A DNA stretch of 39,732 bases from Candidatus Harrisonbacteria bacterium. Its GTDB lineage: Bacteria; Patescibacteriota; Minisyncoccia; UBA6257; 1-14-0-10-44-23. The DNA is taken from contig JAHFLF010000001.1 of NCBI GenBank assembly GCA_023255625.1, positions 251,233-290,964 of the forward strand, given 5' to 3'. Shown here in pieces: positions 7,894 to 15,740 of this stretch (positions are counted from its first letter, which is position 1; the number at the start of each line of letters is the position of its first letter). The notes under the pieces were generated by a model. It ran no database searches. It was given only the letters and a program-made list of their open reading frames with translations, and had not been told where the DNA came from. Made by a program: the position numbers and the translations under genes.

Positions 7894-7922
7894 ATATAAT
7901 ACTAAAATTAAGGAATAGTCAA
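7894..7922 (-). promoter_or_regulatory. sigma70-like promoter of orphan C
   Basis: Minus strand TTGACT, 17-base spacer, TTATAT (TATTAT also fits). The leader of roughly 80 bases contains GC-rich hairpins (about 7838-7885) before the ribosome site. Confidence 0.65.
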
Positions 7923-7932
7923 TTTTTCTGCG

Positions 7933-9099
7933 TTACTGACCGGCCGAAAGATATGGTTGATACTCCGAAGTAAACTTAACCTCCAGCGGCTCTACTGCAC
8001 GGATCTTAGACCCCGCAAGCGTAACCCGCAGCATAAGCCCACGCCCGGTATCGGCTGAAAAATTTTGATCAAAAACAAAGTTGCCAAGTGAATAGGCAAT
8101 GTATCCTTCTCCCTTTCCTAAAGGGAGGGGACCGCTTGCGGTGAGGGATTTAGATTCCAAATCCCTCCCTCCTGCTGGAGTACTCCCTTTAGGAAAGGGA
8201 GAATAATACTCCACCTCCTGCGCAACATGCGGATGATGGCCAACGATCAAATCTGCACCGGCATCAATAAGCTGGTGGGCTAGCTGACGCTGTGCATTAT
8301 TAGAATGCGTCTCATACTCCTGCCCCCAATGCATACTCACTACAACAATGTCTGCGGCATATATTTTTTTCGCCTGCGCGATGAGAGCGCACATATCATA
8401 GTTACTGCGATCGCAGTAACTATGATATTTAACGCTCATACTCAATCCAGGAGTATCGCTCTTAGCCCGAGCTGACTCGCCGTAAAATTCCGTAAAACCC
8501 AAAAATGCTATTCTCGTGGTGCCTAATATTTTAATGACTGGTTCGTTGGTCTCGCTCCAATCTTTGCCGAAGCCAATATACGAAATTCCGGCCTCGCGCA
8601 GATATTGCATCGTATCACTCGCTGCAGTCAGTCCATAATCAAATATGTGATTATTCGCCAAATTCAAAACATCAAAACCAGCATGCTTCAACGCGTTTAT
8701 AGTGCTGGTTGGCGAAAACTCAAATGAGTACTCGCTCCCCTGATTTGTACCGCGAGCTGAAATTGGCCCCTCAAGATTACCGATCAACAAATCAGCGGCG
8801 CGAGTCGTGCTGGCAAGCAAAAGAAAGGGATATAACGGATTCTGCTCACGCTCAATGACTGTTCGGATAGAACGGTCAAACATCATATCGCCGACAAAAA
8901 GCAGTGTAGAGGGCTTAGACGAGATTGGCCCGGGTTTTTTATCGGCAGGCGGCACTTCGTTTACGAGGTCTCCGTGCCGATCGCCGATAAAAAACCCGGG
9001 CAGATAAAAATTCCTGGATAATACTATAAACCCAACAATCAAAATAACCCCAAAAAGACAAATTACTGAAAAATAAACTTTAGGGGATCGCCAGAACAT
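7933..9099 (-). CDS. CapA-like membrane-anchored metallophosphatase-fold protein
   Basis: PGA_cap/CapA family protein of 388 residues (calcineurin-like fold, found in poly-gamma-glutamate synthesis and related wall functions). One N-terminal membrane helix (about residues 8-28) puts the domain outside the cell. Family motifs are LLFVGDMMFDRSI, NLEGPIS, LNLANNHIFDYG, RIAFLGFTE, VVVSMHWGQEY, DLIVGHHPHVAQEVEYY and IAYSLGNFVFDQ. Three palindromic sequences sit in frame: 8928-9001 just after the membrane helix, 8393-8428 before MCALIAQAKK, and 8107-8203 between EVEYY and IAYSLGN, where relatives have only a few residues. The frame is open throughout, so the gene is probably functional. It overlaps the 3' end of the GAPDH gene by 20 bases, so translation is likely coupled. 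Confidence 0.88.
   Translation of the reverse strand: MFWRSPKVYFSVICLFGVILIVGFIVLSRNFYLPGFFIGDRHGDLVNEVPPADKKPGPISSKPSTLLFVGDMMFDRSIRTVIEREQNPLYPFLLLASTTRAADLLIGNLEGPISARGTNQGSEYSFEFSPTSTINALKHAGFDVLNLANNHIFDYGLTAASDTMQYLREAGISYIGFGKDWSETNEPVIKILGTTRIAFLGFTEFYGESARAKSDTPGLSMSVKYHSYCDRSNYDMCALIAQAKKIYAADIVVVSMHWGQEYETHSNNAQRQLAHQLIDAGADLIVGHHPHVAQEVEYYSPFPKGSTPAGGRDLESKSLTASGPLPLGKGEGYIAYSLGNFVFDQNFSADTGRGLMLRVTLAGSKIRAVEPLEVKFTSEYQPYLSAGQ
8107..8203 (-). repeat. 97-base palindromic element, copy 1, in frame inside the CapA-like gene
   Basis: Near-identical ends (TTCTCCCTTTCCTAAAGGGA and its complement) flank an inner inverted pair. It is almost the same as copy 2 at 26411-26507, same length, differing at one base in the arm and a few in the centre. 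Both copies are preceded by TA in the element orientation. Ninety-seven plus a two-base target duplication would be 99, which fits in-frame insertion. It encodes SPFPKGSTPAGGRD and onward to GPLPLGKGEG. Confidence 0.85.
8393..8428. repeat. 36-base perfect palindrome in frame in the CapA-like gene
   Basis: Perfect self-complementary sequence with ATATCATAG/CTATGATAT ends and a GCGATCGC centre, 12 codons long. Its ends resemble the palindrome after TrmB3 (33475-33514). Confidence 0.85.
8928..9001. repeat. 74-base nested palindrome in frame in the CapA-like gene
   Basis: Perfect 19-base arms (8928-8946 and 8983-9001) with an inner CGGCAC/GTGCCG pair. It encodes the linker right after the membrane helix. 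Confidence 0.85.
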
Positions 9100-10123
9100 G
9101 GCTGATGAGCGTCGTCACATACCCCCACTCGTTGTCATACCAGGCGAGCACCTTCACTAAGTCGCCGTCAATCACCTTTGTATATTCCAGATCGATGATA
9201 CAGGCATATGGCGAACCGATGATATCTCCAGAAACCGGCTGATCGCTGGAAACAGCCACGATACCGTGCCAACGGGATGAGCCGGCTGCTTTTTTAAAAA
9301 TGTTATTGATCTCTTCTGCGGTAGTTTTTCGTTTGGCCAAAAAAGTGATGTCATCCAGAGAACCGGTAATGACTGGAATACGCAGGGCCGTACCATCAAA
9401 TTTCCCTTTTAGCTCACTGATTGCCCGGGTTACTGAAACTGCAGCGCCGGTGGTTGAAGGAACAATGTTTTGAGCCGCCGCCCGGCCACGCCGGAAATCT
9501 TTGCCGCGTGTTGGCGAATCAGTCAGAGTTTGTGTCGCTGTATAAGCATGCACCGTAGAAAGCCCCGCCTTTAGAATGCCTATCTCCTCCTGCAGAATCT
9601 GCATCACTGGGGCGGTTGCGTTGGTGGTGCAGGAACCGTTTGAAGAGACATGACAGGTTTTTAGCTGCTCTTCGTTAATCCCAACGAGAATTGTCCGTCC
9701 GCCGGCCACACCTTCTTCGTCATGAGCCGGAGCTGTGATCACAACATGCTTTGCGCCGGCAGCCGCAGTATGCACGCTCGCCTTTTCAAATGACTCAAAA
9801 ATACCAGTTGACTCAATCACAACATCGATACCGAGCGAAGCCCAGGGTAGCTTAGTCGCATCTTTTTCTTGCAAAACTGTAATGTGCTTACCAGCCACGA
9901 TTAATTCACCGCCTATCCCGTTCTCATTTTTTGTGAAAGAAACTTCTTTGTCATAGCCGCGGTACACAGTATCGTGGCGAAGTAGATAGGCCAGATTTTC
10001 AATATCACCAAGATCATTTATGGCGACTATCTCAAACTCGCCGCGCCCAAAGGCCTGTCGAAAAAATAAACGCCCAATCCTGCCGAATCCGTTGATTGCA
10101 ATTTTCTTCTTTTGAGTAAACAT
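9080..10123 (-). CDS. gap: glyceraldehyde-3-phosphate dehydrogenase, type I
   Basis: Glycolytic NAD(P)-dependent GAPDH, 347 residues, cytosolic. The Rossmann motif INGFGRIGRLFFRQA is at residues 10-24, and the catalytic cysteine motif is SNGSCTTNATAP near residue 165. HAYTATQTLTDSPTRGKDFR, RGRAAAQNIVPSTTGAA and WYDNEWGYVTTLISHV are all standard. Length is normal. A TATACT box ends 7 bases before the ATG with no Shine-Dalgarno, so the mRNA is probably leaderless. The CapA-like gene overlaps its 3' end. Confidence 0.97.
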   Translation of the reverse strand: MFTQKKKIAINGFGRIGRLFFRQAFGRGEFEIVAINDLGDIENLAYLLRHDTVYRGYDKEVSFTKNENGIGGELIVAGKHITVLQEKDATKLPWASLGIDVVIESTGIFESFEKASVHTAAAGAKHVVITAPAHDEEGVAGGRTILVGINEEQLKTCHVSSNGSCTTNATAPVMQILQEEIGILKAGLSTVHAYTATQTLTDSPTRGKDFRRGRAAAQNIVPSTTGAAVSVTRAISELKGKFDGTALRIPVITGSLDDITFLAKRKTTAEEINNIFKKAAGSSRWHGIVAVSSDQPVSGDIIGSPYACIIDLEYTKVIDGDLVKVLAWYDNEWGYVTTLISHVLAIP

Positions 10124-10130
10124 AATATTT

Positions 10131-10136
10131 AGTATA
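10131..10136 (-). promoter_or_regulatory. -10 box (TATACT) of gap
   Basis: TATACT ends 7 bases before the ATG at 10123, in a sequence with no ribosome site. Confidence 0.55.
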
Positions 10137-10153
10137 CACGATTATGATAGATG

Positions 10154-10274
10154 TGATGAGTGGGTAGGTTGCTGCTAGGGGCGGCTCTCGCAGGCCGGCG
10201 GGCCGAGAGCGCAGGGCAATTTTCCAGCAGGAAAATATGCCTGGCGCCATCTGCGGCAACCTACCCACTCATCA
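10154..10274. repeat. 121-base multi-stem palindromic element, copy 1
   Basis: Nineteen-base perfect arms (10154-10172 and 10256-10274) enclose a GCTCTCG/CGAGAGC hairpin and a GGCA-TTTTCC/GGAAAA-TGCC hairpin. The core shared with 18687-18805 runs from TGCTAGG through CTCTCGCAGGCCG to GGCCGAGAGC. The right arm overlaps the stop codon of the MFS gene, so it probably also ends that transcript. Confidence 0.75.
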
Positions 10275-11465
10275 TGCGACCTGCGGTCTATAATCAACCA
10301 GTGTAAAAATAAATAGGCCAAGCAGCATAAATCCTGCCCCGCCAAAAAGTGCGACGGCCGGCCCAAGCAAAGTCCAGGTAAGACCGCCAATAGTACCGGC
10401 GATTAGCGATGAAGTTCCAATAGCCGCCTGTAAGAGTCCGTGGCCGGCGCCAAGGTGATGATCGGCCAGCAGCTTACTCGCAAAGGCGCGCTGAATTCCG
10501 TCAGTGATTCCCGAATACGCACCAAGAAGCGCTATACCGATGCTCATAAGATAAATCGTCGCGCTCCCGGCCAACACAAAGTAGCTAAATATTGCCAGTG
10601 AAAAACCAAAAATTAAAGTCCGGCGCCGGCCGATATCGCTGGCGATTTTGCCTGCAAACATCGCGAAAATCCAACTGGCAACCGCGTAGACTAAATAAAG
10701 TGCTGGCACTCCTTCGATACTTGGTGCGCGTAAAACAATGATTGCAACCGGCATGCAACCAATTCCAAACATAAAAACAGAAATCAGATATAAACGGAAC
10801 CGCGCGTCAAAATGACGCAGAGAAAAAACAGTACCTAAAGAATTTTGCGGCCGCAATCCCGGAGCCGTCACGCGATCCTTCACAAAGAAAAAAGCCCAGA
10901 GCGCCAAAACTCCAAGGAGTGCAGCGATAATAAAAAATGTCCGGTAGTTGAAATTGATTATCGGCAGTAAAGCGAGCGCAAGTAACGGCCCGATAACCCC
11001 GCCAAAAGCATCCATTGCCCGTTGAAAACCAAAGGATTTGCTCGCCTCATGATCATCTACCGAGCCAGAGATAAGTGCGTCCCGCGGCGCCTCGCGGACT
11101 CCTTTGCCAACCCGGTCGATAATCCGCAGAAAAAATACCTGCCATATACCAGTAACAATAATCAGCACAGAACGAGTGAGTAATGAAAGCGTATATCCGC
11201 CGACCGCAAGCCGTTTGCGTCGACCGATATGATCCGAAAACCAACCCGAAAGCATGCGTAGTACGCTGGCAACGGCCTCCGAGCTACCATCTAAAAACCC
11301 GATAAAGGCCGGCGAAGCGCCAAGTACCGTCGTCAAAAATACCGGCATGATGGACCTCACCATCTCGTTGCTGACATCATTGAAAAAACTGACAACGCCC
11401 AAAAAAAACACGTTTGGTACTACTCCAAAAAATCTGCGCGACTTTGCAGCATTGAACTCTTCCAT
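10272..11465 (-). CDS. major facilitator superfamily transporter
   Basis: Twelve-helix MFS permease, 397 residues. The first cytoplasmic loop reads GWFSDHIGRRKRLAVGGY, the standard MFS signature, and the second half repeats it as GKIASDIGRRRTLIFGF. LRIIDRVGKGVREAPRDALISG resembles MFS proteins often annotated as drug or unknown-substrate exporters. The substrate is unknown. The ATG at 11465 has TAGAAT ending 6 bases upstream and no ribosome site. The gene follows DUF192 by 9 bases and ends inside the palindromic element 10154-10274. Confidence 0.9.
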   Translation of the reverse strand: MEEFNAAKSRRFFGVVPNVFFLGVVSFFNDVSNEMVRSIMPVFLTTVLGASPAFIGFLDGSSEAVASVLRMLSGWFSDHIGRRKRLAVGGYTLSLLTRSVLIIVTGIWQVFFLRIIDRVGKGVREAPRDALISGSVDDHEASKSFGFQRAMDAFGGVIGPLLALALLPIINFNYRTFFIIAALLGVLALWAFFFVKDRVTAPGLRPQNSLGTVFSLRHFDARFRLYLISVFMFGIGCMPVAIIVLRAPSIEGVPALYLVYAVASWIFAMFAGKIASDIGRRRTLIFGFSLAIFSYFVLAGSATIYLMSIGIALLGAYSGITDGIQRAFASKLLADHHLGAGHGLLQAAIGTSSLIAGTIGGLTWTLLGPAVALFGGAGFMLLGLFIFTLVDYRPQVA

Positions 11466-11471
11466 TCTCTT

Positions 11472-11477
11472 ATTCTA
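11472..11477 (-). promoter_or_regulatory. -10 box (TAGAAT) of the MFS gene
   Basis: TAGAAT ends 6 bases before the ATG and overlaps the stop region of the upstream DUF192 gene, suggesting an internal leaderless promoter. Confidence 0.45.
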
Positions 11478-11957
11478 TCGCAAAACCTGAACCTCTGCAC
11501 CCTCTACGATTCCATCATTTGCAACCGTACCAGCCGGCACTTCAAACACCATATCTGCCGGTCCGGGCGAATTTACTGTCGGCGGCATAAAATTGGCTGG
11601 TCCGCCAACTGGCGGAGGTACATCCTGTGCAAAACCAATTACCTTATTCTCATTGATCCAAATAATATCCAACGGAAACTTCATCTGATACATCCAAAAT
11701 GAACGCGGCGCGGAATCTTGAAAAATAAAAAGCATGCCGTGGCCCTGCGCTAGAGAATCTCTGCTAGAAAGCCCTTGGATCTGACTTGCCATTGTTTCTG
11801 CTATTTCAATAGAATATGCAGCATCGCCGATCGTAATCTGTGCAGATCCGCCCTTTGGAATTGATGCTACGCGCGGCGAGGCACGGAAGAACCATGCCAC
11901 TGTAACTAGCGCCAGAATAAAAACAATTGGAATAATCACTTTTTTATTATTTGCCAT
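11475..11957 (-). CDS. DUF192 family protein, membrane-anchored
   Basis: Protein of 160 residues with an N-terminal membrane helix (about residues 6-24) and an extracytoplasmic DUF192 domain. Typical motifs are TMASQIQGLSSRDSLAQGHGMLFIF, seen here as IQGLSSRDSL then GMLFIFQDSA, then FWMYQMKFPLDIIWIN and a C-terminal VFEVPAGTVANDGIVEG. The function of DUF192 is not established. It overlaps the SpoU gene by 11 bases, so translation is probably coupled. Confidence 0.9.
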   Translation of the reverse strand: MANNKKVIIPIVFILALVTVAWFFRASPRVASIPKGGSAQITIGDAAYSIEIAETMASQIQGLSSRDSLAQGHGMLFIFQDSAPRSFWMYQMKFPLDIIWINENKVIGFAQDVPPPVGGPANFMPPTVNSPGPADMVFEVPAGTVANDGIVEGAEVQVLR

Positions 11958-12423
11958 ATCTCAACCCATATGCGGCGATGCCAAAGGCCACGCTGACATT
12001 CAAAGATTCTTTAACTCCCAGCATCGGAATTTCAATAATCGTATCACATTTTTTGAGAATAGCCGGTGCGATACCCTCAACTTCAGCGCCGAGGACAAGA
12101 GCGACCCTATCAAGTGAGTAGTTGGTAGTTTGTAGTGAGTAGCATGGAACCGAATCTCTTGCTTGCTCAAGAGCGATAATTTTAAATCCCTGCTTCTTTA
12201 AACTCGTTACTAACCGACTCGTACTCATGACTTTCTCCCATGCAACCGTCTTTTCCGCACCCAGCGAAACCTTGGAGAGCTGCGGCTGCACCTCGCCAAA
12301 CCGATCCTTCGGCGCCGGCGTAACCCCGCACAGATATAATTTTTCTACCCCTACTCCATCAGCGGTGCGAAAAATGGAACCGACATTATGCAGACTGCGT
12401 ATGTTATCTAAAATAACTACCAT
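11947..12423 (-). CDS. SpoU/TrmH-family RNA 2'-O-methyltransferase
   Basis: SPOUT methyltransferase of 158 residues using S-adenosylmethionine on tRNA or rRNA. Motif 1 is LDNIRSLHNVGSIFRTAD with the catalytic Arg, motif 2 VALVLGAEVEGI, motif 3 IPMLGVKESLNVSVAFGIA. It is near the short end of the family and lacks an N-terminal substrate-binding extension. A simple-sequence stretch (12113-12145) adds CYSLQTTNYSL in frame just before motif 2; the same kind of sequence occurs between genes at 33592-33620. The ATG has no Shine-Dalgarno. Confidence 0.92.
   Translation of the reverse strand: MVVILDNIRSLHNVGSIFRTADGVGVEKLYLCGVTPAPKDRFGEVQPQLSKVSLGAEKTVAWEKVMSTSRLVTSLKKQGFKIIALEQARDSVPCYSLQTTNYSLDRVALVLGAEVEGIAPAILKKCDTIIEIPMLGVKESLNVSVAFGIAAYGLRYGK
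12113..12145. repeat. ACTACTCACTACAAACT-type microrepeat inside the SpoU gene
   Basis: The minus strand contains CTACTCACTACAAACTAC, an 18-base match to the intergenic sequence near 33602-33620. It is in frame and adds about 11 residues. Confidence 0.65.
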
Positions 12424-12476
12424 AGGAATAGCTTATCAGCTTTTTAGCTAGTTAGCTTGTCAGCTTTAAAACTGGT

Positions 12477-12567
12477 GGCGGCGGGTTTTGTGTTTCGAGG
12501 CCATCCGCTTGCCCTGCCTGCCGGCAGGCAGGGATGGGCCTGGCCTCGAAATACAAAACCCGCCGCC
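12477..12567. repeat. 91-base nested inverted repeat before tRNA-Lys
   Basis: Twenty-seven-base arms (12477-12503 and 12541-12567) with one mismatch enclose a perfect CCTGCCTGCC/GGCAGGCAGG palindrome. It lies between the divergent SpoU gene and tRNA-Lys. No coding potential. Confidence 0.8.
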
Positions 12568-12618
12568 CCATCAACTATTCACAAAAAACCTAAAATGCAG
12601 TAATATATTCGCGTTAAT

Positions 12619-12689
12619 GCCCCTATAGCTCAATGGTCGAGCAAGCGACTCTTAATCGCCAGATAATGGTTCGATTCCATTTGGGGGCA
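12619..12689 (+). tRNA. tRNA-Lys (CTT)
   Basis: Cloverleaf folds by eye: acceptor GCCCCTA with TGGGGGC, D stem GCTC/GAGC, anticodon loop CTCTTAA giving CTT, T stem AATGG/CCATT with loop TTCGATT. The CCA end is not fully encoded. One A-C mismatch sits at the top of the anticodon stem. Confidence 0.93.
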
Positions 12690-12710
12690 CCGCACAACCA
12701 GCGATGCACA

Positions 12711-14939
12711 ATGCTAGCAAACATCATCACCCTGGAAACAAAACTGGCAGCAGTAAAAGGTGTGGCGCCAAAAATGGTGCTACATCTCAAAAAACTTTCC
12801 ATTGAAACCGTCCGCGACTTGCTCTGGCACTTTCCAACTCGGTACGAAGACTATTCAAAGGTTACAAAAATCGCCGATCTCAAAGTTGGCGAGATGGTTA
12901 CCGTGCGTGGCGAGGTCCGCCATGTTGCAGTAAAGCGCGCCTGGAAATCGTTTATGCCAATAGTTGAGGCGACCGTTACCGATGAAACCGGCGGCATTAC
13001 GCTGGTCTGGTTTAACCAGCCATTCATGAGTAAGGCGCTGTTTGTAGGCGCACATGCCAACTTTGCCGGCAAAGTGTTTGCAAATAAAACAGGCCTTCAT
13101 CTTTCTAATCCCAGTTACGAAATTTTACGTGGCACAACGGTTACAACGCATACCGCCGGCTTAATCCCCGTCTACCCGGAGACGCGCGGCCTGACCAGCA
13201 AAGGACTGCGATATTTAGTTAAACAATTTTTAGACATTATTCCGAAGATTGATGATTTTCTGCCAGAAGAAATTTTGAAAGCCAACAACCTGCCCTCGCT
13301 TGATTACGCCCTGCGCCATATTCACTTTCCACACAGCAGCGAGCAGGCCGCGCTTGCACGCACCCGCTTTGCCTTTGAGTATGTTTTCTTGCTGCAACTG
13401 CACACGGCACAACTCCGTCAGGAATTACTTCAAGAGCAGGCGCCGGCAATTGTGCTTAACAAGGCGCGGCTCGGCGCACTCCACACGCAACTTCCGTTCA
13501 CACTAACACAGAGCCAACAGATCTCATTAGATGAAATCATTGCGGACATAGCAAAACCAACGCCCATGAACCGCCTGCTTCAAGGCGATGTGGGAAGCGG
13601 CAAGACGGCCGTTGCAGCACTGGCAGCACTCGCAACCGCGCAGTGTGGCTACCAGGCGATTTTCATGGCACCAACAGAGGTTTTAGCACGGCAGCATTAT
13701 CATTCAATCACTAAAACATTCAGAACATTTGATGGCGGTGTTGCGCTACTCACCGGCTCTGAAGCTCGAATGTATCATGGCGAGCAATTAGAGGAAAAAA
13801 TTAGTAAAGCGCGGCTCGCTTCGCTCGCCGCATCCGGCAACATTTCTCTTGTCATAGGCACGCACGCGCTCCTAGCGCGTGACAAAAAATCAGCATTAAA
13901 GTTGTCCTTGCCGCGCCTTGGCCTGGTTATCATTGACGAGCAGCACCGATTTGGCGTTTCGCAACGCGCCGCCCTCCTTGGCAGTCGCACAGAAAATAAA
14001 TCCGGTTCCATCGCCCACCAACTAACCAAGCAACCAACTAACCAAGCAGCGACTCTTCCCCATTTCCTAAGCATGTCCGCCACCCCCATCCCCCGCACCT
14101 TATCACTCGTTGTCTTTGGTGACCTGGATGTCTCTACGATTAACGAACTACCCAAGGGCCGCAAAGCCATCATCACAAAAATTGTTGACCCGACAAACCG
14201 ACCAAAGGCATACGGATTTATTAAGCAGCAGATAGCCGCCGGCAGACAGGCCTTTTTTATCTACCCTCGCATCGAAGAATCTACTGCTCCCGAACAACAG
14301 ACCCTGACGCAAGAGCTCATGACCAAAGCAAAAACCTCCATATTCGCAGCCGAAATGAAAGCCGTCAAAGCCGAATACGAACGCCTCTCAAAAACCGTCT
14401 TCCCTGACCTGCGCGTCGCAATGCTCCACGGCAAAATGAAAGCAACTGAAAAAGCAAAGGTCATGGCGGACTTTAAATCAGGAAAAACAGATATTCTTGT
14501 TTCAACCTCGGTCATTGAGGTCGGTGTGGATGTGCCCAACGCAAGCATCATGGTTATTGAGGGCGCCGAGCGCTTTGGACTCGCGCAACTCTACCAGTTC
14601 CGCGGACGCGTGGGCCGCGGTGAACACCAGTCATTTTGCTTCTTGTTTACTGACTCAACCGCTGAAACAACTGCGGCGCGGCTCAACGCGTTAATTGATG
14701 CTAAAAACGGCTTTGAGCTTGCCGAAAAAGATTTAGAGCTGCGCGGCCCGGGACAGTTCCTTGGCGACAAGCAAACGGGCATTCCTGATACTGCCATGCA
14801 GTCGTTAAACGACATCCGGCTCGTCAAAGCAGCGCGGGACAGCGCACAGAAATTATTAGCTACTGACCCGCAACTCCTAACTTATATCCGACTTAAAGAA
14901 AAACTCGACCAGATGAAAAAAAATCTACACCTAGAATAA
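12711..14939 (+). CDS. recG: ATP-dependent DNA helicase RecG
   Basis: Branch-migration helicase of 742 residues that processes stalled forks. The N-terminal wedge domain holds LHLKKLSIETVRDLLWHFPTRYED and an OB-fold. The helicase motifs are QGDVGSGKTAVAALAAL (Walker A), MAPTEVLARQHY, LVIIDEQHRFGV (DEQH box), MSATPIPRTLSL and VIEVGVDVPNASIMVIEGAERFGLAQLYQFRGRVGRG, given here in parts: VIEVGVDVPNAS then QFRGRVGRG. The frame is open upstream into the tRNA, so I use ATG 12711, whose product starts with the usual RecG N-terminus. A tandem 16-base repeat (14017-14048) is in frame before the SAT motif. Confidence 0.96.
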   Translation: MLANIITLETKLAAVKGVAPKMVLHLKKLSIETVRDLLWHFPTRYEDYSKVTKIADLKVGEMVTVRGEVRHVAVKRAWKSFMPIVEATVTDETGGITLVWFNQPFMSKALFVGAHANFAGKVFANKTGLHLSNPSYEILRGTTVTTHTAGLIPVYPETRGLTSKGLRYLVKQFLDIIPKIDDFLPEEILKANNLPSLDYALRHIHFPHSSEQAALARTRFAFEYVFLLQLHTAQLRQELLQEQAPAIVLNKARLGALHTQLPFTLTQSQQISLDEIIADIAKPTPMNRLLQGDVGSGKTAVAALAALATAQCGYQAIFMAPTEVLARQHYHSITKTFRTFDGGVALLTGSEARMYHGEQLEEKISKARLASLAASGNISLVIGTHALLARDKKSALKLSLPRLGLVIIDEQHRFGVSQRAALLGSRTENKSGSIAHQLTKQPTNQAATLPHFLSMSATPIPRTLSLVVFGDLDVSTINELPKGRKAIITKIVDPTNRPKAYGFIKQQIAAGRQAFFIYPRIEESTAPEQQTLTQELMTKAKTSIFAAEMKAVKAEYERLSKTVFPDLRVAMLHGKMKATEKAKVMADFKSGKTDILVSTSVIEVGVDVPNASIMVIEGAERFGLAQLYQFRGRVGRGEHQSFCFLFTDSTAETTAARLNALIDAKNGFELAEKDLELRGPGQFLGDKQTGIPDTAMQSLNDIRLVKAARDSAQKLLATDPQLLTYIRLKEKLDQMKKNLHLE
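14017..14048 (+). repeat. two perfect 16-base tandem copies inside recG
   Basis: The unit ACCAACTAACCAAGCA is repeated exactly twice and encodes HQLTKQPTNQA. The same microrepeat type is found between genes (for example 33-123). It lies in a loop between the DEQH box and the SAT motif. Confidence 0.8.
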
Positions 14940-14944
14940 TGCAT

Positions 14945-15313
14945 CTATAATTTTACAAGTAATGCACGAACTTTGCCCAGTCTTTCAGAAATCGCATCTC
15001 TATCTTCTGCTGTTATTTCGATCAGTCCAGCAAGACGGTGTGCCTCCCGTAGTGTTTCATTCAGAGTGCGCACTGTCTCTACGCTAACGCGAAGCTCACG
15101 CAAACGACCCTTATTCCGTTGGGCCTCCAAAAAATCAGCCAGATCGGCAAGGGCAAATCCAACTTCGCGTTGATCCGCATCTGGCATCCCGGCAAAGAAT
15201 GGCACTATGTCTTTATCGAAAACATCTAAAGCATCAGCTGGCGAACTGATAAGTACCTCTGTATCAGCCCCAGAAATACCGCCAATGAATTCCTTGCTCT
15301 CAAAATTCGACAT
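14945..15313 (-). CDS. small helical hypothetical protein
   Basis: Protein of 122 residues, not recognised. Mostly helical by composition, with no membrane segment. It follows DoxX almost directly (a GTG at 15319 is an alternative start, ATG 15313 is used here); neither has a Shine-Dalgarno. It runs convergent with recG with only 5 bases between the stops. Confidence 0.7.
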   Translation of the reverse strand: MSNFESKEFIGGISGADTEVLISSPADALDVFDKDIVPFFAGMPDADQREVGFALADLADFLEAQRNKGRLRELRVSVETVRTLNETLREAHRLAGLIEITAEDRDAISERLGKVRALLVKL

Positions 15314-15318
15314 AAACA

Positions 15319-15732
15319 CTATAAATTAATACCAAGTAAATTATTTAATGAAAAGAATCCGCTCCCCAGTGTCGCAAGCAGCAAAAGCGAGGCGAGCAAA
15401 ATCAAGTCCAGTTCTAAAAACTGGAAAAAGCTCTTTTTGGCGCGCAGGTTTGTTATTGCGGCAACGACCATGACGATGGCTAAGGCGAGTGCAGCTGGCG
15501 CAGTCCAAAAACCAATCAAGATAAAGAAGCCGCCGAGAAGCTCCGCCGCCATCGCGAGTCCAGCCCAAAAAGCGCCCGGCTTTAAGCCAATACCGCCAAA
15601 CCATCCTGCTACCGCGCTAAAACTTTTTGCCTTCCGAACTCCGTGAGCCAGAAAAATAACTCCCAGAACAATCCGAAGCGTTAAAATCGCCCAATCCGAC
15701 TGCGCAACCAATGCGTTTAAAATGTTTTGCAT
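15319..15732 (-). CDS. DoxX family membrane protein
   Basis: Four-helix inner membrane protein of 137 residues. The N-terminal LRIVLGVIFLAHGVRKAKSF and the glycine-rich GFFILIGFWTAPAALALAI regions match DoxX/DoxD-like proteins. Relatives have been tied to quinone or thiosulfate redox in some lineages, but no substrate can be inferred here. It probably forms a unit with the small protein downstream. Confidence 0.88.
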   Translation of the reverse strand: MQNILNALVAQSDWAILTLRIVLGVIFLAHGVRKAKSFSAVAGWFGGIGLKPGAFWAGLAMAAELLGGFFILIGFWTAPAALALAIVMVVAAITNLRAKKSFFQFLELDLILLASLLLLATLGSGFFSLNNLLGINL

Positions 15733-15740
15733 ATTATTTT

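Noticed and set aside
7107-7973. Long plus-strand open frame (288 codons)
   Set aside because: It lies opposite orphan C, lacks a ribosome site and runs through that gene's promoter and into the capA-like gene. GC-rich genes give long open frames on the other strand.
12633-12710. N-terminal extension of recG
   Set aside because: It would be translated from tRNA-Lys; the RecG fold starts at ATG 12711.
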